A stretch of 64,000 nt of DNA from JAJTFA01 sp051715425 (GTDB lineage Bacteria; Bacteroidota; Bacteroidia; UKL13-3), in assembly GCA_051715425.1 (NCBI GenBank), contig JBPXJS010000052.1:1-64000 (forward strand), given 5' to 3'. Of the stretch, positions 21,001 through 28,206 are shown piece by piece; position 1 is the first letter of the stretch; each line of letters starts with the position of its first letter. A program made the position numbers and the translations under genes. The notes under the pieces are model-generated. The model made no database searches, was not told the origin of the DNA, and saw nothing but the letters and a program-made list of their open reading frames with translations.

Positions 21001-22234
21001 TGGTCAGAATTTCGATTCAGACGGGCCCGGATTTGATTTCCTGCTGGCCATGCAGGACGATGATTACCGCTATAAAGCCGCACGCAACGGATGGCTGAGT
21101 ACAGACCCAAGGATTACCAATTTTTATTCAGAAGATTTCAGGGAAAATATTACCGGAAGAGCCACCTTTGAACCGATTACAGATTTGCGGGTGGAACTGA
21201 ACGCCCAACGGCAACGTTCACTAAACACCAGCGTACTCTTTAGGTATAATGATACTACCGATAGTTTTGAAGACGTAAATATTCCTACACAAACAGGAAC
21301 CTATTCCATCACATTTAATGCGTGGGCAACTTCTTTTACCGATGGTGGAGATGTGTTCCAGAAATTTCAGGACAACAGGCTTGCCATTTCCAACCGCCTC
21401 AGTCAAAACCCAAATCAGCCTGGAGGAGATCCGGACAGTAACGGTTTCAGGGGTGGTTACAGCCGTGTTTCGCAAGAGGTGCTTATTCCTGCATTCTTAT
21501 CAGCCTATGGTGGGGATGATCCCGGAGGAATTGATTTAACAGCATTTACTAAAATACCAGATGCCAACTGGAGAATTACCTACAACGGATTATCAAAAAT
21601 TGAACTGATTAAGGAATATGCAAGTAATGTAACCCTTAATCACCAATACACATCCAACTACAATATCACCTCTTTCCAAACCATATTGCCAACGGATACC
21701 AATGCCTCGCCAAACTTTAGTGGCGATTATGGATCACAATACCAAATCAGGCAAATATCTATTACTGAAAGGTGGGGACCTTTTATAGGAATTGACATTA
21801 CCTTTATTAATAATATACAAACCCGTTTTGAATATAAGCGCGACCGCATGCTTAACTTTACCCTTACCAACGGGCAACTAAGTGAGCAAACGGGCAGTGA
21901 GTGGGTAATAGGAGCCGGATACCGTACGCAAAATTTAACCATACCTTTTAAAGTGGGTGGGCGCAGACTGGTACTCGAAAATGAAATTAATTTCCGCCTG
22001 GATTTTTCTGTAAGAAATAACCTTACCAAGGTACGTTACCTCGACAGGGAATCAAACGACCCGGTGCAAGGGCAGGTGATATACGACCTGAAACCACAAA
22101 TTGATTATAACTTTAATGAGAAGCTGATGATGCGTATTTTCTATAGCTACCGCAGAACAGACCCGGCCACATCCAACTCCTTCCCCACCATTATACAAAC
22201 CGGAGGAATCTCCCTCAGATACACCATTCAATAG
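15068..22234 (+). CDS. sprA: T9SS outer-membrane translocon SprA (Sov)
   Basis: At 2388 aa this is the normal size for SprA, the very large single-chain beta-barrel that forms the type IX secretion pore and is also needed for gliding in motile species. The N-terminus is a signal peptide. The body is rich in aromatic beta-strands and contains repeated SprA blocks such as the LPASVSVSDQ, LKINLNYDTEATFDFENQVK and YLDDFEGSETQIDLRGN segments. The start is TTG at 15068: the frame is closed upstream by the ruvA stop itself, only five codons earlier, and no ATG precedes the signal peptide. The sorting-domain proteins in this window are its likely cargo. Confidence 0.95.
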   Translation: MLSKPGFKYISVSTVFAFLITLVWGATPEILPGWDDNKRDFKKALPFAPPDSSANDTTKQKLKFPIKDRKPYERNSTRHPLDIPEPSNVREKYELDPSSNSYNFSSKIGTTEYRLPASVSVSDQIKSENKRQNKEYFRQRAQANNFASGSGLIPQLKIGPKIFERIFGSGIIDVRPRGSAELIFSGNFNTVKNPAFAPQQQTTGQFDFRQKIQLNVQGSIGDRLKINLNYDTEATFDFENQVKLDYTGKDDDIIKKIELGNVSLPLNSSLIQGSQSLFGVKTVLQFGKLTVTSIFTQQRGKTTETEIQGGAQSTRFDIQSDNYDMNRHYFLSHYFRDHYDEWLSNLPIIGSPVIINRVEVWITNRTGAFDNSRDVVGFADLGEVHRRDNKNWNVNPSPFDTFPGNTANSLYDYLLGRAPYTSNKEQLRSAFGVQNELQRDQNATKIQPISQYQMISYARLLNASEYTFNPRLGYISLNQTLNNDDVLCVAFEYTINGKVFKVGEFTSDLQVNAQQPNVLFTKMLKGPSLRPDLPIWDLMMKNVYSLGTFGVQQKDFKLNVVYADDPSGADLNYIPVQNEPTLTGTPLVNVLNLDNLNTQQERAPDGLFDFIEGVTINSQQGRVIFPMIEPFGNYLQKKFVNDPSRARYYCYFELYDSTRFAAIQLPQYNKFFLRGTYQGQSTNEISLNATNVPKGSVKVTANGAPLTENVDYTVDYNIGRVRIINTGLLNSGAIIKVSSESNSLFSIQQKTLLGSRFDYKVNRDFLLGGTVLWLNERPLTPKVNLNEEPISNVMIGVDGSYKTDSRLLTKMVDALPFIETKEASQLTLSAEYARLFPGVQGALAQGGTAYLDDFEGSETQIDLRGNNSWVLASTPQGQSDLFPEGNLTNDLAYGFKRAQLSWYSIPTNFYQEGNSFRPSDITDEELSDHRVRQIFVEEIYPSRQIQQGMPNNIATFDLSFYPKERGPYNYTVNGLNPDGTLKDARNNWGGIMRKIDQNDFEAANIDYIEIWMLDPYLSNPNANDKGQLYINLGNISEDVLRDNRKSAENGLPKANDLNLQLDTTVWGRVTRQPVINYAFDAEPASRDQQDVGLDGLDDLGERLHFDTAYLQKISALYGASSVAYQLANGDPSNDNFQFYLNVNSPSMLQRFRYYSKQQGNSPVSTASPPPVATNVPDVEDINRDYTLNDIEEYYQYKIDISKDRLVVGQNFVADSVVTPVTLVNGDIAQVTWYQLKVPIREFEKRIGQILDFKSIRFMRLYMRGFEEQMVLRFGAMQLVRADWRKYLGNLEQGKESKPGDPDDDTKFIVSTVNIEKNKTRVPLPYVTPPGIQRELDFSTPQAIQQNEQSVSLLVCNLKDADARGVFKNVTNVDLRRYGKLRMFLHAEGQTLQDGELSAFIRLGTDLTNNYYEYEIPLKASYLGDGSAANIWPAENEMVIALEEFINTKIQRTNANHPFTSVYTRELGNQKKIRVVGLPDLSNVRVMMLGIRNPRALPGSSDDGLPKCAEVWFNELRATEFNNQGGWAATARVQAKLADFGNMQLAGNMSTVGFGGIDKKINERSFDDAYQYDVQSSFELGKFFPTKFGLSIPIFLSYGNTLIRPYYNPLNPDTRLQKEIDETTDENRRNRISRAADDFTARRSLNFTNVRKNRVGTAKPHVYDVENLSFTYSFSETYRRNQTMEYYILQNYKTITAYQYSFNPKAWEPLSSVIKSKQLSLIKDFNLYFLPQSWGARLETDRRYGVTVNRNNDNPNTIIQPLFDKMFTMTRYYELSYSLSKNLRFDYNATALARVDEPLGKIDQSTPEKRDSMWDNFWNGGRLMQFDQNVRMNYNIPINKIQQLNWISQSSYSYQVTYQWKQAPPAADSLGNTISNARTQAWNINLQMTLLYNKWKFLRDINNTAPAKKTAKSNEDEDKDPKAKKAGDKKKKDNNAKVEYPAYIKYPVRFLTSLKNITFTHTTNDGTVLPGFKPKPQYIGQNFDSDGPGFDFLLAMQDDDYRYKAARNGWLSTDPRITNFYSEDFRENITGRATFEPITDLRVELNAQRQRSLNTSVLFRYNDTTDSFEDVNIPTQTGTYSITFNAWATSFTDGGDVFQKFQDNRLAISNRLSQNPNQPGGDPDSNGFRGGYSRVSQEVLIPAFLSAYGGDDPGGIDLTAFTKIPDANWRITYNGLSKIELIKEYASNVTLNHQYTSNYNITSFQTILPTDTNASPNFSGDYGSQYQIRQISITERWGPFIGIDITFINNIQTRFEYKRDRMLNFTLTNGQLSEQTGSEWVIGAGYRTQNLTIPFKVGGRRLVLENEINFRLDFSVRNNLTKVRYLDRESNDPVQGQVIYDLKPQIDYNFNEKLMMRIFYSYRRTDPATSNSFPTIIQTGGISLRYTIQ

Positions 22235-22294
22235 TAACTTTTAATTGGTGCTCAGGGGGAGTTAATAGTTCGAAGTTGGGAAGTATATACACAG

Positions 22295-22388
22295 GCACTA
22301 CACACCACCATGCACTACGCACTTAGCACCGTGCACTATACCACAAAGCACTGCGCACTAAGCACCGTGCACTATACCTCTTGCACTA
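22295..22388. repeat. Short tandem-like repeat array 1 (36-bp period)
   Basis: Two 24-bp copies differing at one base lie at 22319-22342 and 22355-22378, a 36-bp period. Each contains AGCACCGTGCACTATACC. The GCACT core recurs about eight more times in the segment. The second copy runs into the 3' end of the HAD gene and supplies its last codon and stop. The reverse complement shares TTAGTGC and GTGCATGGTG elements with array 2 near 28 kb. Confidence 0.8.
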
Positions 22389-22998
22389 ACCCAATGATAT
22401 CGTTCCAGAGGTTTTCTCCGAGGGGTTCGTATGCATGTATGGTTTTTAATCCTGCTTTTTCCGCGCCTTGCACATTATGCAGGTTATCGTCAATAAACAA
22501 ACAGTGTTCAGGTTTGTGGCCTATATCGGTGGTAACAAACTCATAAATATCTGCATTGGGCTTACGCAATCCTATTTCATGCGAATAGTAAATCGTATCG
22601 AAAAGGTTTTTCCAGTTATCTATGCCATGTGTTTGTTGCAGGTAGGCATAAAAAGCATCAATATGAATGCTGTTGGTATTGCTTAATAAATAGATCGGGT
22701 ATTGCTTTTTTAATTCGGCAATCATACCCAGGCGTTGTGCAGGTAAATCCAGCAACATGGCATTCCAGGCTTCATCAATCTGTGCATCACTTACCCCTTT
22801 ATTCAGGTGGGTCTTCAATCCTTCCCGAAACTGTGGAGCTGTTATTTTACCTGTTTCAAAATCGGTAAACAGCGGTGCATGATAATTGATATCCTCCGGA
22901 TTGGCTTCAAGTTTTATAAATGCCCTGAGTGTTAACTCCTGATTGAGGTTAAGAATGACACCTCCCAAATCGAAAATAATGGCTGAGATATGGCTCAT
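22372..22998 (-). CDS. HAD-superfamily (subfamily IA) phosphatase
   Basis: The 208-aa hydrolase has the four HAD motifs: IIFDLGGVIL (nucleophile Asp, with the DLG variant common in YihX-like enzymes), YLLSNTNSIHI, GLRKPNADIY with the lysine, and CLFIDDNLHNVQGAEKAG with paired acidic residues. A helical C1 cap lies between motifs I and II. Such enzymes dephosphorylate small metabolites such as sugar phosphates. The substrate is not predictable. The 3' end overlaps a short-repeat array, which provides the final GTA and TAG. Upstream lies a tRNA gene and its terminator. Confidence 0.85.
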   Translation of the reverse strand: MSHISAIIFDLGGVILNLNQELTLRAFIKLEANPEDINYHAPLFTDFETGKITAPQFREGLKTHLNKGVSDAQIDEAWNAMLLDLPAQRLGMIAELKKQYPIYLLSNTNSIHIDAFYAYLQQTHGIDNWKNLFDTIYYSHEIGLRKPNADIYEFVTTDIGHKPEHCLFIDDNLHNVQGAEKAGLKTIHAYEPLGENLWNDIIGLVQEV

Positions 22999-23031
22999 GA
23001 ATAATTGGTTTTTCTAAAGTCTGCTATAAAC

Positions 23032-23062
23032 AAAAAAGCCACGATTTCTCATGGCTTTCATT
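23032..23062 (-). terminator. Rho-independent terminator of the CAT tRNA
   Basis: On the minus strand, AAAGCCA pairs with TGGCTTT around a 10-nt loop and ends in a run of T. It sits 3 nt after the tRNA 3' end and before the HAD gene. Confidence 0.75.
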
Positions 23063-23065
23063 TTG

Positions 23066-23139
23066 TGGGCCCACTTGGGATCGAACCAAGCACCCCCTGA
23101 TTATGAGTCAGATGCTCTAACCGAATGAGCTATGGGCCC
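23066..23139 (-). tRNA. tRNA with CAT anticodon (elongator Met or Ile2)
   Basis: The minus strand folds as a full cloverleaf of 74 nt: acceptor GGGCCCA/TGGGCCC, D-stem GCTC/GAGC, anticodon stem TCTGA/TCAGG with loop CTCATAA, T-stem CTTGG/CCAAG, and discriminator A. CCA is not encoded. The anticodon CAT can be elongator methionine or, after lysidine modification by TilS, isoleucine (AUA). The C4-G69 and C5-G68 pairs are TilS-favoured features, so Ile2 is a real possibility. An inverted repeat (23141-23156, ATTGGA/TCCAAT) lies directly 5' of the tRNA. Confidence 0.92.
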
Positions 23140-23370
23140 TATTGGATTACTCCAATATGTTTATTTCTTATAAAAGAACGCTCTTGTTTTGATCCGCTAC
23201 CATACCATGTTTGGCAGAAAACGGGATGCGAAAATAATGGTTTCCAGTTATTATTCAAATGCATGGCTGTTTTTTCCGGCAAGGCAAATCCACCCAATCG
23301 TTCAATTTTAAAGACCAATAGTTGTGATTTAACGATTACATCCTGTAATTAAACAACTCATTGTTATCCA

Positions 23371-23404
23371 TTTGCATTTACATCAGCCCTGCACTTTATA
23401 TTTG
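23371..23404 (+). promoter_or_regulatory. Promoter of the small membrane protein at 23413
   Basis: TTTG at 23371-23374 and TATATTTG at 23397-23404, 22 bp apart, match the Bacteroidota -33/-7 pattern. The ATG follows the -7 box by only 8 nt, so the mRNA should have almost no leader. Confidence 0.6.
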
Positions 23405-23412
23405 AAATAACC

Positions 23413-23652
23413 ATGAAAGAAACATTCCTTGCTTTTTTAGCCGTCCTTCTGATCTACCTCAGATATAAAGGCGTTCATAGCTATATTGAAAACAACCGCG
23501 TACTATTTATCAGCCTTCGCGTTATTACTACCGGCCTTATTGCTGCGTTGTATTTACTGGCCGAGCAACCAAAGTTTTACCACCTGGTTATTTCGGTAAT
23601 GATTATAATGTGGTTGTTATACACGGTAGTGATGAAATTGCGAAGCACCTGA
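23413..23652 (+). CDS. Small membrane protein of unknown function
   Basis: The 79-aa product has three hydrophobic segments (LAFLAVLLIYL, LFISLRVITTGLIAALYLLA, LVISVMIIMWLLYTVVMKL) separated by short polar loops, so it should be an inner-membrane protein with two or three helices. I do not recognise a family. A good promoter directly upstream and membrane-type composition support it as a real gene. It converges on the E1 dehydrogenase gene with a 14-bp gap. Confidence 0.6.
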   Translation: MKETFLAFLAVLLIYLRYKGVHSYIENNRVLFISLRVITTGLIAALYLLAEQPKFYHLVISVMIIMWLLYTVVMKLRST

Positions 23653-23666
23653 AAATGGTCTTTTAA

Positions 23667-25718
23667 TCAGTAATTCAACAACTCACCTATTTTTACCGCT
23701 ACCTTATCGGCATTGGGAAGCATAGCCGCCTCAAGGCCCATATTTAAAGCCACTGCAGGTATGTTTTTAGAACCGATGGTTGCCACAGGTGCATCCAGGT
23801 GGCGGAAACATTGTTGTGCAATGCGCCCTGCCAGAGATTCTGCAAATGAGTTAAGTATGGGCTCCTCTGTAACTATCAGTATTTTTCCATGCTTTCTGGC
23901 CATTGCCATAATCATTTCCTCATCCAGTGGCTGAAGAGAACGCAGATCAACCACCTCTACCCTGCCTGCAAATTGTTTAGCTGCACCAAGGCTCCAGTAT
24001 ACGCCCATACCCCAGGTAATAATGGCACAACTTTCCCCGTTCTCAACGGCTTCCTCATCAGCAGCCAGAACAATATTGGCTTTACCAAAAGGAAGGATAT
24101 AGTCCTCATCAGGCTCTACACAACGGGCCAGTTCTGTTCCCGGATTTTTGCTCCAGTAAAGCCCTTTGTGTTCCAGCATAATTACCGGATTTCCGTCATA
24201 ATAAGCAGCCTTCATCAGGCCCTTCATATCAGCCGCATTGCTTGGGTAGGCTATTTTTATTCCTTTTAAAGTAAGCAGGGTTGATTCAATACTGCCACTG
24301 TGATAAGGTCCGCCTCCGCCATATGCACCAATAGGAATGCGGATGATAGAACTCACCGGGTATTTTCCCATGGTAAGGTAACACGATTTGGTAATTTCGC
24401 ATACCAACTGGTTCACTCCGGTCCACACATAATCGGCAAACTGAATTTCTACAATGGGTTTTACTCCCACAGCACTCATTCCCACGGTTGAACCCACAAT
24501 ATAGGCTTCCTGAATGGGTGTATTAAACACCCGGTTATCTCCATATTTTTTTGCCAGGGTAGCTGCTTCACGAAACACCCCGCCCAATCTGGCTCCCACA
24601 TCCTGTCCGTAAAAAATACATTCCGGATGTTTGGCCATCAACTCATCCACCGCATGCAAAGCGGCATCCACCATTACCACCGGTTCACGGCCTTCAGGCT
24701 TGCGATTTCCCACCTCCCGGGTGGCACCACTTGGGGCAAAAATATGATCCTCAACAGTAGCGGGATCAGGTTCAGCAGCTTCTACAGCTTGCTTAAACTG
24801 CTGATCTACTTTATTGGCCGCATCTTTCTCTATTTCCTGTAACTCTATTTCTTCCACACCTATTTCCAGAAGCAATTTTCTAAGCTTGGGAGTAGGATCA
24901 TCTTTGGTATGTTTATCCAGGTCCTCATCGCTGCGGTACCATTCTTTTCTTACCCCGGAAGTATGATGGCCCAATAGCGGAATACGGGCATGTACCAAAA
25001 TGGGTTTGCGGTTATTGCGCACATAATCAATAGCCTCGGCCATTCCTTTGTACGATTCCACAAAATCACTTCCATCCAGGCGCATCCTTTTCATGCCTTT
25101 AAATCCTGCGGCATACTCGTAAGCATCCATGGCACGCATTTCATCGGCACTGGCAGATATGCCCCACTCATTATCCTGCACCAGATAAATAATGGGCAGT
25201 TGTTTTAAAACAGCCATTTGAAAAGCCTCAGCCACTTCACCTTCGGTAACAGATCCATCTCCAAATGAACAAAGCACAACCGGGTATTCTCCCTTTTTAT
25301 TTAATCCTTCACGCTCTTTATACGCTACCGCATGAGCCATACCTGTTGCCGGAATGGCCTGCATACCGGTGGCACTGCTTTGGTGTGGCATTTTAGGAAA
25401 TTCTTCCCTGTCGAGGCTTGGGTGGGCATAATAGGTTCGTCCACCGGAAAAAGGATCATCGGCCTTGCCCAACAACTGCAACATTAACTCGTAGGGGCTC
25501 AGTCCCATACCCAGCAGCATAGACTCATCTCGATAGTATGGAGAAGCATAATCGTAAGGCTTCAACTGCATTCCGGTAGCCAATTGTATGGCCTCGTGTC
25601 CGCGTGAAGTGGAATGTACATATTTGCATATTGGCCTGTTTGCATCGTATGTTTCAGCCATAGCACGGGCTGTGCACATTAGCGTATAGGCCTCTATCAG
25701 TATATCTTTTTTAACCAT
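23667..25718 (-). CDS. 2-oxoacid dehydrogenase E1, fused alpha and beta subunits
   Basis: The 683-aa protein joins the E1-alpha part (about 1-330) and E1-beta part (about 345-683) that are separate genes in many bacteria. The alpha part has the thiamine diphosphate motif GDGSVTEGEVAEAFQMAVLK with the later asparagine in QDNEWGIS. The beta part has FYGQDVGARLGGVFREA and PIQEAYIVGSTVGMSAVG. The enzyme decarboxylates a 2-oxoacid and passes the acyl group to a lipoyl E2. Branched-chain 2-oxoacids are the usual substrate of this type, supplying iso-fatty-acid primers. No E2 or E3 gene is nearby. The fusion is widespread in Bacteroidota and is not an assembly artefact. Confidence 0.88.
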   Translation of the reverse strand: MVKKDILIEAYTLMCTARAMAETYDANRPICKYVHSTSRGHEAIQLATGMQLKPYDYASPYYRDESMLLGMGLSPYELMLQLLGKADDPFSGGRTYYAHPSLDREEFPKMPHQSSATGMQAIPATGMAHAVAYKEREGLNKKGEYPVVLCSFGDGSVTEGEVAEAFQMAVLKQLPIIYLVQDNEWGISASADEMRAMDAYEYAAGFKGMKRMRLDGSDFVESYKGMAEAIDYVRNNRKPILVHARIPLLGHHTSGVRKEWYRSDEDLDKHTKDDPTPKLRKLLLEIGVEEIELQEIEKDAANKVDQQFKQAVEAAEPDPATVEDHIFAPSGATREVGNRKPEGREPVVMVDAALHAVDELMAKHPECIFYGQDVGARLGGVFREAATLAKKYGDNRVFNTPIQEAYIVGSTVGMSAVGVKPIVEIQFADYVWTGVNQLVCEITKSCYLTMGKYPVSSIIRIPIGAYGGGGPYHSGSIESTLLTLKGIKIAYPSNAADMKGLMKAAYYDGNPVIMLEHKGLYWSKNPGTELARCVEPDEDYILPFGKANIVLAADEEAVENGESCAIITWGMGVYWSLGAAKQFAGRVEVVDLRSLQPLDEEMIMAMARKHGKILIVTEEPILNSFAESLAGRIAQQCFRHLDAPVATIGSKNIPAVALNMGLEAAMLPNADKVAVKIGELLNY

Positions 25719-25796
25719 GATGAAGTGGCAAGTTTACTAAACCTGCCAACAATTACATAATATAAAATTATTGTCTGATTGGTAAGTATAGAATTC

Positions 25797-25804
25797 TATT
25801 TTTG
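25797..25804 (+). promoter_or_regulatory. -7 box of the usp-antiporter operon
   Basis: TATTTTTG is an exact TAnnTTTG match. A TTG at 25771-25773 lies 23 bp upstream as a possible -33 element. Only 5 nt separate the box from the ATG at 25810, which predicts a leaderless mRNA. Confidence 0.55.
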
Positions 25805-25809
25805 TGTTT

Positions 25810-26685
25810 ATGAGTGAAAAAGAAAAAAGACCCCCATATCCCTTTGAAAAAATAGCCGTTGCCGTTGCCTTTTCTCCACGTATCGAGGCAATACTGGCCG
25901 AGTCGAGAAGATTACAGGATGTTTTTTCTGCTAAGATGATTTTTATACATGTAGGCGAGCACGACCTGAAACAGGAACAATACCTTAAACACCTGATGCA
26001 CCGTTTTGAGCTGGATAAACCGGGAAATGAAATGGTTTGGGAAGAGGGCGATCCTGTGGAAAAAATTCTGGAAGTATGCAAAGCCAGAGAAGCTGATCTT
26101 TTGGTGGCCGGGGCATTGGAGAAAGAAAGTCTATTAAAATATTTTCTGGGATCAGTGGCACGTAAATTATGCCGCAAGGCCAAATGCTCTATATTGATGT
26201 TGCGTGAACCGGATATTAAAACCAAACCCATTAAACGGATTGTGGTAGAAGGAAGCGACCATCCAAAAACAGTAAATACGGTTGAGGCTGCCGTATATGT
26301 AGCCAAAGCAACGCATGCCTTTACTGTTGATGTGATACAGGAACTTGATCCCGGGAAACTGGCATTAATCCGCTCGGATGCGTTTACCGATAATGAGGCG
26401 GATAATAACCGCGAGAAAATTATGAAGGACGAAAATGAGCGCCTGGATGAAATTTTGCGTTGTGCCGATTGTGGCAACCTAAAGGTAAATGTGGAAAGGC
26501 TGGAAGGAAAACCGGGATTTGTAATCAGCAACTATGCGCGGGAAAACCATGCCGACCTGCTGGTGCTTAACTCGCCAGATACCAAACTAAATTTAATTGA
26601 CCGTGTATTCCCTCACGATATCGAATATGCCCTCGCTGATTTACCTTGTGATTTAATGATTGTACATTCAAGAATAGACGACTAA
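25810..26685 (+). CDS. Tandem universal stress protein
   Basis: The 291-aa protein has two UspA-like alpha/beta halves. The first (about 12-135) includes KIAVAVAFSPR, DLLVAGALEKESLLKYFLGS and CSILMLREP. The second (about 145-290) includes RIVVEGSDHPKTVNTVEAAV and HADLLVLNSPD. The classical ATP-binding Gx2Gx9GS(S/T) loop is only partly recognisable in the first half (GALEKESLLKYFLGSVARKL). I start at ATG 25810 rather than GTG 25804, which overlaps the -7 box. It is 10 bp upstream of an antiporter, so a regulatory role on that transporter is plausible. Confidence 0.8.
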   Translation: MSEKEKRPPYPFEKIAVAVAFSPRIEAILAESRRLQDVFSAKMIFIHVGEHDLKQEQYLKHLMHRFELDKPGNEMVWEEGDPVEKILEVCKAREADLLVAGALEKESLLKYFLGSVARKLCRKAKCSILMLREPDIKTKPIKRIVVEGSDHPKTVNTVEAAVYVAKATHAFTVDVIQELDPGKLALIRSDAFTDNEADNNREKIMKDENERLDEILRCADCGNLKVNVERLEGKPGFVISNYARENHADLLVLNSPDTKLNLIDRVFPHDIEYALADLPCDLMIVHSRIDD

Positions 26686-26695
26686 TCCCAACAAC

Positions 26696-27982
26696 ATGAA
26701 ACATGCAGAGCTGATTAATTTGTTTTTATGTTTGGGTGTAATGCTCCTGCTTGGGAGGGTGTTTGGTGAGTTTTTCAGAAAAATCCGAATTCCTCTTGTA
26801 GTTGGTGAGCTTGTAGCCGGTATTTTATTAGGACCAAGTGTGCTTGGTAAATTTTATCCTGAACTGAATGAAATTGTATTTACCACCAAAGGAAATGTTG
26901 GTATGGCTTTAAATGGTATCACTTCTATTTCAGTGGTTATGTTGTTGTTTGTTGCCGGCATGGAGGTTGAACTTTCTGTTATCCGTCAACAGGGCGCCAC
27001 TGCTTTTAAGTCAAGCCTTGTTGGTTTGCTCATTCCACTCGGGCTGGGGTATGGAGCAGGATTTTACTTTCACGACTGGCTTGGTGGAAAAGGAGAACAC
27101 AACGAAGTGGTATTTGGTCTGTTTATGGGAACGGCAATGGCCATTTCTGCCTTGCCGGTTATTGCCAGAACCCTCATGGATCTCGACTTGTTTAAGACCA
27201 AAATCGGGATGATTATTATCGCAGCGGCCATGTTTGATGACCTGATAGGCTGGATTCTATTTAGTGTGGTACTGGGAATGATTAATACCGGACATGATCA
27301 GTTTGAGTTTTTATATACCCTCGGTTACACGTTCTTATATGCCATCCTGATGCTAACAGCCGGCCGGTTTATGATTAATAAAATTCTTCCCTGGGCACAA
27401 CGAAACCTGAGCTGGCCAGGTGGGGCACTGGCCTTTTCTTTCGGGCTTGCTTTTTTAGGTGCTGCATTAACAGAGAAAATTGGTATTCATGCCATTTTCG
27501 GAGCCTTTATTGCGGGCATTGCCATTGGTGATTCCGTTCACCTCAACGAGAAAACCCGGGATATTATTCATCAATTTGTAACCAATATTTTTGCTCCCCT
27601 GTTTTTTGTTTCAGTAGGATTTAAAATCGATTTCGTTAAAAATTTCGATCTTCAAATTGTTTCTGTTGTACTCATTCTGGCTATTGTATGTAAGCTGCTT
27701 GGAGCAGGCCTAGGCGCTTTGTGGGGAGGATTAAAATTTAAAGAAGCTGCAGCGGTTGGCTTCGGAATGAATGCACGCGGAGCCATGGAAATTGTGTTGG
27801 GTTTACTTGCATTACAGGCAGGTGTTATTACCCAACCGTTGTTTGTGGCATTGGTTGTAATGGCCGTAGTTACTTCTGTAATGGCCGGACCTATGCTACA
27901 ATATCTGCTCACCGGTGAAATGAAGGTAAACGTAAAGCTTAGCGATATTCTTCCCATAAAAGAAGTGGAAAGTGGGCATTAA
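26696..27982 (+). CDS. CPA2-family cation/proton antiporter
   Basis: The 428-aa protein has 12-13 transmembrane helices and the Na+/H+ exchanger fold. VVGELVAGILLGPSVLG lies in the first third, MAISALPVIARTLMDLDL and AAMFDDLIGWILF in the middle (the DD is the likely ion-binding pair), and GFGMNARGAMEIVLGLLALQAGVI near the end. It lacks the cytosolic TrkA-N domain of KefB/KefC, so the adjacent Usp protein may supply regulation. The gene ends in GGG CAT TAA inside a short-repeat array. It exchanges K+ or Na+ for H+; the ion is not known. Confidence 0.88.
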   Translation: MKHAELINLFLCLGVMLLLGRVFGEFFRKIRIPLVVGELVAGILLGPSVLGKFYPELNEIVFTTKGNVGMALNGITSISVVMLLFVAGMEVELSVIRQQGATAFKSSLVGLLIPLGLGYGAGFYFHDWLGGKGEHNEVVFGLFMGTAMAISALPVIARTLMDLDLFKTKIGMIIIAAAMFDDLIGWILFSVVLGMINTGHDQFEFLYTLGYTFLYAILMLTAGRFMINKILPWAQRNLSWPGGALAFSFGLAFLGAALTEKIGIHAIFGAFIAGIAIGDSVHLNEKTRDIIHQFVTNIFAPLFFVSVGFKIDFVKNFDLQIVSVVLILAIVCKLLGAGLGALWGGLKFKEAAAVGFGMNARGAMEIVLGLLALQAGVITQPLFVALVVMAVVTSVMAGPMLQYLLTGEMKVNVKLSDILPIKEVESGH

Positions 27983-28084
27983 TGGTCATTGGGCAATGGA
28001 CATTTGTCATTGGGTATTGGTCATTGGGCAATAGGCATTAGTCATTAGGCACTGGGCATTGGTGGTTAGTGCTTGGTGCATGGT
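27973..28084. repeat. Short repeat array 2 (35-bp period)
   Basis: Degenerate copies of GGTCATTGGGCAAT occur at 27984-27997 and 28019-28032 (35 bp apart), among many GGCATT, GTCATT and GGGCAAT variants. The array starts within the last codons of the antiporter gene and supplies its stop. Its right end has TTAGTGC and GTGCATGGTG, which also occur in the reverse complement of array 1. An A/T-rich stretch of TTTAACACTTAAAACTT type follows up to about 28125. Confidence 0.75.
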
Positions 28085-28206
28085 GAAAACTTAACATTTA
28101 AAATTTAACACTTAAAACTTCTAACCCTCCAACTTATGGCTTCCTGTTATATTTAAGCTAAGCGCTATTATTCATATAAATTGTTTTTTGTTTTCTTTGC
28201 CGCCAT

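Noticed and set aside
15068..22234. Possible assembly fusion because of the 7.2-kb length
   Set aside because: SprA proteins are normally about 2400 aa, and the sequence is consistent throughout.
22295..22388. CRISPR array
   Set aside because: Only two clear copies with a 36-bp period, spacers of 12 bp that resemble the repeat, and no cas genes.
23125..23352. 75-codon frame overlapping the CAT tRNA
   Set aside because: It starts inside the tRNA gene and shows no family resemblance or promoter.
25737..26531. 264-codon minus-strand frame opposite the Usp gene
   Set aside because: It is low-complexity (Ser-rich) and antisense to a gene with two clear UspA domains.
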